Positions 1 to 6,107 of a stretch of DNA of 8,710 nt are shown piece by piece. Every line of letters starts with the position of its first letter. Positions within the stretch are counted from its first letter, which is position 1. Where the stretch lies: NCBI GenBank assembly GCA_036554605.1, contig DATBMY010000423.1:1-8710 (forward strand), read 5' to 3'. The translations under genes were made by a program, and so were the position numbers. The DNA is from DATBMY01 sp036554605 (GTDB lineage: Bacteria > Acidobacteriota > Blastocatellia > UBA7656). The notes below the pieces were generated by a model. That model worked only from the letters and a program-made list of their open reading frames with translations. It was not told the DNA's origin and did not search any database.

Positions 1-3000
1 CAAGCGTCATTAACGCGTCGAGCACGTTCACCGTCGCCTGCGTCGAGTGCCATACGCCGTAGCGGTCTTTCTGGTCGATTAGAAAAAGCAGGCCGCCATC
101 TATCATCTGGCGACGCGAAGCCCCATGGAAGCTTCGAGCAAGGGCTTGCAGGGCAAGCGCTGTAGTCTCTATGTGGCCCGCCCGGCCCCAGCCGTGGAAG
201 GGCGTGCTCGACCCTACGGTCCAGTAGGTTTTCGCGCCCTCATTGCGCGCCATCGAAGCGAGACGCTCGGAAGCGCGCTTTGCACGCGTGTGGTCGCCCG
301 CGCCGGTTGCGGCAAGCGCGTAAGAGGCCGCGAGGTACGGCTCATCTATATCAAAGGCGGGACGCGCTAAGTAATCGAGCGCGCGTTTTAAGGCCGCGCC
401 CGTAGTTTCATCATTCGATTTCGGCGCGATTGCGAGCGAGCGTGCTACAAGCGCCGTAAGCATCGGCGTGCGCGTCGGACTCGAATACCTTTCCGAAATC
501 CAGCTTCCATCCGAATGCTGTCTATTAACGAGCCAGGCGCGCGCCTTTTCAATCACGTCTTCGTCGACCACTATAAAGTCGCGCGCATCATTCAAGAACC
601 TCAACGCGTAAGCCGTCAGCGCGACATCGGCCGCGCCGCTCCCCCAGTAGGTAAAGCCCCCCTCTTCGCTCGCGTAGCCCAGCAGCCGCTCGTAGCCCGC
701 GCGCACGTAACGCCGGGCCCTTTCCACACCCGGCGACCCATTTTCCGGGTCTTGCCCGTAATACTTGAGCAGCATCAGACTCGGGTAGGTCGAAGAGATG
801 GTCTGCTCGCCGCACCCGTACGGCCGCCGAATTATCCCTTCGATGCTTTCGGCTACGTGCGCCATCAGATTCGGATAAATCTTCAGCTCGGCCCGCGCCG
901 TCCCTATTATCGCCTCGCCGGGAACGTCCACCTCAAGCGCCGCGGCAGTGTCAAAGAATCTGACCGCGCTTGCTGAAATCTCTTCGCCGTCGGGGTGAAC
1001 GCTCACGCGCTTTTCTATCGCATCGCCCGCTTCACTTCCCGTCGCCGTCACCCGCTGTTTGCCCTCGGACGTTGAAGCCACGGCGCGAAAGGTGAAGATT
1101 TCGCGCGAGGCGTCTCTGGCCGCGACTCGGGCGGTTTTTCGATTGGGGCCCGTGACTTGAAACCAGCTCTGGGAGTGCATTTCAAGCTCCACCGTCTGAG
1201 GCCGGTCAAGGTAATTGCGTATTACGACGGGCAGGGCTATCTCGTCGCCCTCGGTCAAAACGCGCGGCGGGTCGTGCTCGACGAAGAACGGCTGGAAGGC
1301 AGTCAGCTCTTTTTCACCCATTTGGATGCGGCCGTCGAGCGTCGAGGCGATGACGCCGATCTTCCACGTCGTTATGTTGTCGGCGAGCTTGAATTTTATC
1401 TGCGCCCGCCCGTTTGAATCGGTCTCCAGCGCGGGCTCCCAGACGAGTGTTTCGGGAAACTCTTCGCGCAGCCTCGGCGTCTTTATTTGCCCGGGCAATT
1501 CTCCTCTGGACGCGGCGACGACGCCCTCCAGATTGACGAGAGAGAGTGCATTGCGGCCGACCGATCCCAGCTCCGCTACCTGTGTTTCTACGACGGCCTC
1601 GGCTGCTACTACATCAACCGTCTGGCCTACGGTGCCTACATAAAGATAAGTATCGACGTTTGTCGCGTTCCCTGCCTGGACCGGCACGCCTGTCACCCCG
1701 AGAATAGTAAATCCCGCGGCCTCGAAGCGAAGCTCGTATGTGCCAGCCGGAATTTTGAGCAAAAGAAAACGGCCTTCTACGTCGGTCACCGCTTCAAAGA
1801 CCCGACGCGTCTCATTATGTGTTGCTTTAACGCGCGTCCCGACTATCACCGCGCCTTGCGGGTCGGTCACTTTGCCGGTGATTGCCCCGATCGAGCCCGA
1901 AGCCGGAGCGACCGCGGCAATTTGTCCCTCATCCGCTTTGCTCTTCTGTTCGGCGACAACTCGGCTGAAGACGCCTATGTCGAAATCATCCGGGCTATCG
2001 GCTTTTCCGTCCGGGCCCGCGCTTCGCAATACGACGAAATTGATCTTCTCGGCGACGGGCGTGACCTCTGTTGTCTGTCTGGGCTCTTGCGGGTATGCGG
2101 CGTAGGAGATTACCGCGACGCGGTCGCTTATCCTCACATGAGTCTTGAAGCTCGCGTACAGGCGGCTGCCGCGGGCATCGCGCAAACTTTCGCGCGTGAT
2201 GGCCGCTTTCGCGAAGACTCGATTCAACTCGGCGCCGGATTGCGGGAAGCTGACCGTCGATTTGAAATGCGCGGCAAGCGCCGCCTCTATTCGCTTGCGC
2301 AGCTCGACCGTGTAATCGCTCTTCGCCATCCATACGTTGAAGGCCGGCGCGGCCGCCCGCTTCGCTCCGTTACTGCCGCCGCGGCTCGCGACCGTTACGG
2401 TAAAAAACTTCTCATCTATTCCGAAGTTAGTTTCATAGGGTTGGCCCCACGGGTCGCGCAGCGCGTCGAGGTCGATCTTCTCCTTCAATAGCTCGCGCCT
2501 GAGCGTGCGCCGGTCGCGTATGTGGCGGGCGGTGCGTTTATGATATTTCTCCAGAGCGCGATCAATCGCTTCGCCGACCTGGCGAAAATAGGGCCAGCTC
2601 AGTTCCAGGATTGTGAAATCATCCGCCGTGTCGATGCGACGGTCCGCGCCAGCGCAGATGATCTTCAGTACGTCTTCTGTGTTCGCCACGGAAAAGTCAG
2701 CCCGGTAAGGCGAGTCCCACGGGTCGCGTATCCGAGAGAAGTCTATGCCGGACTGATCGAGAATGCGTCGCAGCATCGCTTCATTCTTCGGGTATTCGCC
2801 CTTGTGGGCATACCTCACTTTCAATGCGTTTTCGACCGGCCTGATCTGGGCGCCGGTGACCTTTTCGAACAGCCGGCGCTGGTGATGATCGTAATCGGCC
2901 GTGCCAAACCCGGTAACCTCATACGCGTAGCCCCTGTTGAGCAGCACCTCCGCGACGAGTTCGGCGTCGCCGGGCACGGCCTTCGCTGAAATAAGCTCCT

Positions 3001-5272
3001 GGAGCCGGTTTCGCGTCATGCCTGAGATGCCGTCATCGTTGCTGAACGCGCCGTAAAAACCGTCGCCTGGACCGAACTCCTGATCGGTGCGGGCGCGCTC
3101 TTCAACTGCCTTGTCGAATACGACTACGCCGAGCGCGCTTTCGATTGGCGCGCCGTCCTCCGCCTTCACTTCAAAGCTTACGGAAGCCTGCTCGCCCGGT
3201 TTGTGCGCGGGCTTATCTGGCCTTAGGTCTAGCCTCAAATCCTCGGCTTGCGGATAAAGCACGGTCTTATATCCGAAAGCTGAGGAATCTTTGCCGTCAA
3301 TATCGTAGGCCGCAATCGTCACTTCGCCTCTCAGGTCCCGGCCATATGGAACCGTTAGCATGGCCCTGCCGTCGCGCAGTCTTACGCTCTGTGACCGGAC
3401 GACGCTCATATCGCGCACTACGTCGACGATGAGCGAGCCGGCCCGGCGTTTTGCGAGGATGTTGACGGTGAGCGGCTGGCCCTCGCGATAAATGGTCCTG
3501 CCGGTCAAAACTCGAACGGGCCTTTCATCGCTTTGCATAATGTAAAACTCATGCGATTGGTTTCCGGCGCGGCCCCGTGCGTCGCGCGCGGCGATCTTGA
3601 TGGCTGCCTCTTTCGAGCCGTAACGCCATGCGGCATCAGGGAGGCGAGCAGGCAAGCGCGGGCCGTTTACTTTAGCTATGCCGTAGCGATTCGTCTTTAT
3701 GCCTTTAAGCGCCGCCATCCAGGGCAAGAGTGATTTTTCAAGGTTCTGGGTGATGGTGATGCTGCACTCGGCAGGTGTGCCGTCCGCATAATAAGTTGAT
3801 ATGTAAAACTCGAAGGGCATCGCTTCGGCCTGCCGCGCATGCGATTCGATCACGTAGACGTGAATCGGCTCTCGGGTGATGCGCAGGCGAAAGCGGCGCT
3901 GCTCGGTCCTGCCCGTGGTCGAGTCGGTAAAATATGCCGCATAGTCAAGGTCGCGAAAGCGGCGGCTGTATCCATTGGCCAGGTCCGTATGCTCTTTCGA
4001 TAACTCCAGGCGCGCGAGAAAACGGCCTTCGGCGCCGGTCTCGCCTTCGTACTTGTCGCTTTCTTCTGTCTCCAATCGCTGATTGTGATAATCCCAGATG
4101 CGGCTGCTTTCACGAACCACGCGCACGCGGCCGCGCCCGACGGGCTTCCCAAAAAGATAATCCGCGCGTACTTCTATTTCGGCATTCTCTCCGGGCAGGT
4201 AGAAGGGGCGGTCGGGTTTGACGCCGACAATAAAGCCGGGCAACTCGTAGCGGCTTATACTCACTCGCTGGATTGCCGCGTATTCTCTCTGCCGCTCATC
4301 GGCCATACCGACTTCGATGCGATAATCGCCCAGCCGCGCATTCTCCGGTATCGCCCAATCCGCGCTCGCCACACCGAATCGCGAAGTCTTCATATCAGCG
4401 CGATAGAGAGTCTTGCCATCAGGGTCGATCACCTTCAGCGTTGCGGTTTGATCGCTCAAAGCGCGCTTTGAAGAATCGAATGCGAGCGCGCGCATGCGCA
4501 GCGTCTGACCGGGCTGGTACAGGGGCTTGTCCGTGCTTATAAAGATCTGCGAGCGCGGCATGAACCGTATATCTTCCGACGCCTTATATGTGATATTGCC
4601 AAGCCGCCCCGAGACGCGTATCTCACCGCCGCCGGTCTTTATGCTCGCGGGCAAATCGAAATGAAAAGCGGCATATCCTTCCGGCCCCGTCACGGCGGAT
4701 GCCCTCAAGAGAAGATCCGGCGTGTCGTCAAAGGCGACCTCCGCGTCTATCGCAACGCCCGCGCGGGGTTGACGGCTCGCCGGGTGCAGGGCGCGAACAA
4801 CCGCTCGATATCTTATGCCTTCGCGCGCATACCGAGGGACGCTCACGCGCAGCTCGAACAGGTCGGGCATGATCGTTGAGACCGACAAGATGCCTTGAGC
4901 TTTTATTTCCCACGCGGTCGCGATACGGTATCGCAGCCGGTGCCAGAGGATTTGACTCGTCGTGTCCTGACGCTGATTGAGAAATGAAAGCGGCAGCGAA
5001 AGCTCCAGGCTCGACCGGCCGCGCTTGATGTGGGCGTCGCAAAGCGCGCTTGCCGAGAGATTATTCTGCGGGTCGAGCAGCTCAATCTTTACGTGCGCCA
5101 AATACTCCGTCGAAGTCGAGTTGCTTACCGCGAGCAGGACCTCAGCCGTGTTATTTGCGATCTTTATCCGGCTTGCCGTTTCGATTACTTCAATCGAGTT
5201 TGCGAGCGCCGGTTGAGCGAAAAAGAGCAGTGAGATCAAGCCAAGGGCAAGACCATAAAGGCGACGGCCCAT
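1..5272 (-). CDS. Secreted alpha-2-macroglobulin family thioester protein, C-terminus outside window
   Basis: This is a single open frame of 1757 visible codons from ATG at 5272, running off the left edge. Residues 1-24 form a signal peptide (ALA|N). Macroglobulin-type domains follow: an N-terminal MG1-like region (about 25-245), MG2 (DKPLYQPGQ at 248), MG3 (YLPGE at 358), MG4 (from about 466), MG5 (from about 586) and the start of MG6 (PDKPAHKPGEQ near 685, FDKAV at 719-723). A roughly 550-residue insert follows, with three GspG-like units, a carboxypeptidase-regulatory domain and an Oar-like stretch. The post-bait A2M segment begins with FPETLVW at 1272-1278. A thioester domain contains PYGCGEQT, with Cys1487 and Gln1490 expected to form the internal thioester. 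A2M proteins trap proteases or bind surfaces covalently after bait cleavage; that role here is inferred. The rest of the thioester domain and the C-terminal domain lie outside the window. Only four cysteines were seen, so disulphide stabilisation looks limited. The start is supported by GAGGGGG 6 bp upstream. Family assignment is very secure, function less so. Confidence 0.94.
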   Translation of the reverse strand, partial: MGRRLYGLALGLISLLFFAQPALANSIEVIETASRIKIANNTAEVLLAVSNSTSTEYLAHVKIELLDPQNNLSASALCDAHIKRGRSSLELSLPLSFLNQRQDTTSQILWHRLRYRIATAWEIKAQGILSVSTIMPDLFELRVSVPRYAREGIRYRAVVRALHPASRQPRAGVAIDAEVAFDDTPDLLLRASAVTGPEGYAAFHFDLPASIKTGGGEIRVSGRLGNITYKASEDIRFMPRSQIFISTDKPLYQPGQTLRMRALAFDSSKRALSDQTATLKVIDPDGKTLYRADMKTSRFGVASADWAIPENARLGDYRIEVGMADERQREYAAIQRVSISRYELPGFIVGVKPDRPFYLPGENAEIEVRADYLFGKPVGRGRVRVVRESSRIWDYHNQRLETEESDKYEGETGAEGRFLARLELSKEHTDLANGYSRRFRDLDYAAYFTDSTTGRTEQRRFRLRITREPIHVYVIESHARQAEAMPFEFYISTYYADGTPAECSITITQNLEKSLLPWMAALKGIKTNRYGIAKVNGPRLPARLPDAAWRYGSKEAAIKIAARDARGRAGNQSHEFYIMQSDERPVRVLTGRTIYREGQPLTVNILAKRRAGSLIVDVVRDMSVVRSQSVRLRDGRAMLTVPYGRDLRGEVTIAAYDIDGKDSSAFGYKTVLYPQAEDLRLDLRPDKPAHKPGEQASVSFEVKAEDGAPIESALGVVVFDKAVEERARTDQEFGPGDGFYGAFSNDDGISGMTRNRLQELISAKAVPGDAELVAEVLLNRGYAYEVTGFGTADYDHHQRRLFEKVTGAQIRPVENALKVRYAHKGEYPKNEAMLRRILDQSGIDFSRIRDPWDSPYRADFSVANTEDVLKIICAGADRRIDTADDFTILELSWPYFRQVGEAIDRALEKYHKRTARHIRDRRTLRRELLKEKIDLDALRDPWGQPYETNFGIDEKFFTVTVASRGGSNGAKRAAAPAFNVWMAKSDYTVELRKRIEAALAAHFKSTVSFPQSGAELNRVFAKAAITRESLRDARGSRLYASFKTHVRISDRVAVISYAAYPQEPRQTTEVTPVAEKINFVVLRSAGPDGKADSPDDFDIGVFSRVVAEQKSKADEGQIAAVAPASGSIGAITGKVTDPQGAVIVGTRVKATHNETRRVFEAVTDVEGRFLLLKIPAGTYELRFEAAGFTILGVTGVPVQAGNATNVDTYLYVGTVGQTVDVVAAEAVVETQVAELGSVGRNALSLVNLEGVVAASRGELPGQIKTPRLREEFPETLVWEPALETDSNGRAQIKFKLADNITTWKIGVIASTLDGRIQMGEKELTAFQPFFVEHDPPRVLTEGDEIALPVVIRNYLDRPQTVELEMHSQSWFQVTGPNRKTARVAARDASREIFTFRAVASTSEGKQRVTATGSEAGDAIEKRVSVHPDGEEISASAVRFFDTAAALEVDVPGEAIIGTARAELKIYPNLMAHVAESIEGIIRRPYGCGEQTISSTYPSLMLLKYYGQDPENGSPGVERARRYVRAGYERLLGYASEEGGFTYWGSGAADVALTAYALRFLNDARDFIVVDEDVIEKARAWLVNRQHSDGSWISERYSSPTRTPMLTALVARSLAIAPKSNDETTGAALKRALDYLARPAFDIDEPYLAASYALAATGAGDHTRAKRASERLASMARNEGAKTYWTVGSSTPFHGWGRAGHIETTALALQALARSFHGASRRQMIDGGLLFLIDQKDRYGVWHSTQATVNVLDALMTL
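800..823 (-). other. Internal thioester motif PYGCGEQT of the A2M
   Basis: Codons for Pro1484 to Thr1491 read PYGCGEQT. Cys1487 and Gln1490 are the thioester pair. The GCGEQ form is the one found in metazoan A2M and complement C3, whereas many bacterial A2Ms such as E. coli YfhM carry CLEQ. The helical thioester domain continues downstream with recognisable segments: GGFTYWG at 1538-1544, then LTAYAL and DGSW. Confidence 0.93.
1517..1636 (-). other. Oar-receptor-like plug-start segment within the A2M (residues 1213-1252)
   Basis: After the carboxypeptidase-regulatory domain the protein reads GQTVDVVAAEAVVETQVAEL, then SVGRNALSLVNLEGVV. Oar-type receptors have a closely similar layout: a V-E-V-x-A/E-x-x-x-VET strand, an xLNGRN motif, then LxxLxPGV. 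This suggests that the receptor N-terminus was borrowed as one block. No complete plug or beta-barrel follows. The match rests on recalled family patterns. Confidence 0.5.
1637..1897 (-). other. Carboxypeptidase-regulatory-like domain within the A2M (residues 1126-1212)
   Basis: The domain has the typical order GAITGKVTDPQGAVIVGTRV, then VTDVEGRFLLLKIPAGTYELRF, then a closing strand TNVDTYLYVGTV. These match the CarboxypepD_reg beta-sandwich that precedes the plug of Oar-like TonB-dependent receptors and decorates many Acidobacteriota envelope proteins. Here it sits between the GspG-like units and the FPETLVW motif of the A2M core. It probably acts as a rigid spacer or binding module. Confidence 0.8.
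1976..2290 (-). repeat. GspG-like unit 3 within the A2M (residues 995-1099)
   Basis: This is the third copy: IEAALAAHF at 995-1003, SFP at 1008-1010, LNRVF at 1016-1020, I1025, and LRDARGSRLY at 1030-1039 followed by ASF. The DPWG motif has decayed to DARG. The acidic loop AGPDGKADSPDDFDI (1085-1099) is well kept and aligns without gaps to that of unit 1. Its Asp1032 lies 92 residues after Asp940 of unit 2. A longer stretch separates its core motif from its loop than in unit 1. Confidence 0.58.
2321..2566 (-). repeat. GspG-like unit 2 within the A2M (residues 903-984)
   Basis: This is the second copy: IDRALEKY at 903-910, LRRELL at 924-929, I933, and LRDPWGQPY at 938-946 followed by TNF. It keeps the best DPWG.PY motif of the three. 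Its loop (ASRGGSNGAKRAAAPAF, about 962-978) has lost the acidic residues, so calcium binding is unlikely here. Its DPW lies 90 residues after that of unit 1. Confidence 0.62.
2606..2836 (-). repeat. GspG-like unit 1 within the A2M (residues 813-889)
   Basis: The unit opens with a helix-like stretch (VENALKVRY, then KGEYP at 824-828 and LRRIL at 834-838). RDPWDSPY follows at 849-856, and then an acidic loop AGADRRIDTADDF at 874-886. The order AL..Y...G.YP, DPWG.PY and an acidic loop with DDF is the signature of the C-terminal half of type II secretion major pseudopilins (GspG), where the loop binds calcium. Residue 813 to Asp850 spans 37 positions, exactly as in the other two units. Homology is judged by eye. 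Confidence 0.65.
5201..5272 (-). other. Signal peptide (Sec/SPI) of the A2M protein
   Basis: Residues 1-24 read Met-Gly-Arg-Arg, then a hydrophobic core (LYGLALGLISLLFF), then QPALA before Asn25. This is a classical n/h/c-region layout with an Ala-X-Ala cleavage site. There is no cysteine after the core, so it is not a lipoprotein signal. The protein should therefore be exported and released into the periplasm or beyond, rather than lipid-anchored like E. coli YfhM. Confidence 0.8.
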
Positions 5273-5278
5273 GGGACA

Positions 5279-5285
5279 CCCCCTC
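5279..5285 (-). promoter_or_regulatory. Shine-Dalgarno site of the A2M gene
   Basis: GAGGGGG on the minus strand ends 6 bases before the ATG at 5272. This is good spacing and the strongest ribosome site seen in the window. It fixes the start of the A2M gene and suggests translation independent of the upstream LOG gene. Confidence 0.7.
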
Positions 5286-5306
5286 GTGGTTTACTCTTTG
5301 TGGATT

Positions 5307-5334
5307 CTTATATGCTCGGGTTACAAACTAAGAA
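5307..5334 (-). promoter_or_regulatory. Weak candidate promoter in the LOG-A2M gap
   Basis: The 88-bp gap between the LOG stop and the A2M start is AT-richer than its surroundings. On the minus strand it holds TTCTTA (5329-5334), a 16-bp spacer and TATAAG (5307-5312). The -35 match is only 3 of 6, so this is tentative. A short GCCGC/GCGGC dyad at 5341-5352 lacks a T-run and is not a convincing terminator. Readthrough from the upstream genes is equally possible. Confidence 0.2.
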
Positions 5335-5360
5335 CGAATCGCCGCCAGCGGCTTGCGCTC

Positions 5361-6107
5361 TTACTCTCGCAGGATTCTTGACCGCCGGGGCACGCGCCTC
5401 AGACCGAATTTTTCTATAGAGTGCTCTCTTACGTGGCTCATCGCCTCTTCGACCGAGTCAGTCACCCTGAGCAGCTCCAGGTCTTCCGGGCTGATCGTGC
5501 CCGCCTCGACCATTCGCTTTAGATAATCGATGAGCGGCTGGTAGTAATCTTTCCCCATCAGCACGACCGGGAAGTCGAGTATCTTTTTAGTCTGAATCAG
5601 CGTGAAGGCTTCGAATAGCTCATCCATTGTGCCGACTCCGCCCGGCAGCACGACGAAGGCATAAGAGTATTTGATGAGCATCACTTTTCTGACAAAGAAA
5701 TACCGGAACGTCACTACCCGGTCGAGGTAAGCATTGGCCTCTTGCTCCTGCGGCAGGATGATGTTGCATCCGATAGATACTCCGCCCGCTTCTTTCGCGC
5801 CGCGATTGGCGGCTTCCATTATGCCGGGACCGCCGCCGGTCATCACCGTAAAACCTATATGGCTCAACTGCGCGCCGACCTCGCGCGCTAAATCGTAATA
5901 TGGATGGTCCTCTTTAAAACGGGCCGAGCCGAATACCGTCACGCAAGGCCCTACGAAGTGAAGCGCGCGAAAGCCGCGAATGAATTCGCGCATTATGCGT
6001 ATAACACTCGCCAGCTCCCACCACCGGGGCCGCGGGCCTTCGAGAAAGTAGCGCTCCTCGCGCTGGGCAGAGGGTTTCGCCGGAATGGTTGTGGTCTCTG
6101 ATGTCAT
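5361..6107 (-). CDS. LOG family protein (TIGR00730-type nucleotide 5'-monophosphate phosphoribohydrolase)
   Basis: This encodes 248 residues from ATG at 6107. The Rossmann-like fold shows TVFGSAR (57-63), the nucleotide-phosphate loop TGGGPGIMEAANRGA (90-104), Arg140-Lys141, and the family signature PGGVGTMDE (155-163). LOG enzymes hydrolyse the N-glycosidic bond of (cytokinin) nucleoside 5'-monophosphates, releasing base and ribose 5-phosphate. In bacteria the physiological substrate is often unknown, and the older 'lysine decarboxylase' label is wrong. The N-terminal extension of about 50 residues places it with the longer LOG forms. The chosen ATG overlaps the rlmI stop as ATGA, with GAGA a few bases upstream. 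An alternative ATG at 6128 would add 7 residues and has no ribosome site. The protein is cytoplasmic and probably translationally coupled to rlmI. Confidence 0.9.
   Translation of the reverse strand: MTSETTTIPAKPSAQREERYFLEGPRPRWWELASVIRIMREFIRGFRALHFVGPCVTVFGSARFKEDHPYYDLAREVGAQLSHIGFTVMTGGGPGIMEAANRGAKEAGGVSIGCNIILPQEQEANAYLDRVVTFRYFFVRKVMLIKYSYAFVVLPGGVGTMDELFEAFTLIQTKKILDFPVVLMGKDYYQPLIDYLKRMVEAGTISPEDLELLRVTDSVEEAMSHVREHSIEKFGLRRVPRRSRILRE

Noticed and set aside
1487..2491. 334-codon plus-strand open frame over the A2M gene
   Set aside because: It lies antisense to a frame with clear A2M, carboxypeptidase-regulatory and GspG-like motifs. Its own translation shows no recognisable domain, and its length reflects GC-rich codon bias on the other strand.
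1..5272. Frameshift or stop that would split the A2M gene
   Set aside because: The frame was followed throughout and checked at motifs from residue 248 to 1487. All fall in the same register with no stop.
5341..5352. GCCGC-CA-GCGGC dyad after the LOG gene as a terminator
   Set aside because: The loop is only two bases and no T-run follows on either strand, so it is not a credible intrinsic terminator.
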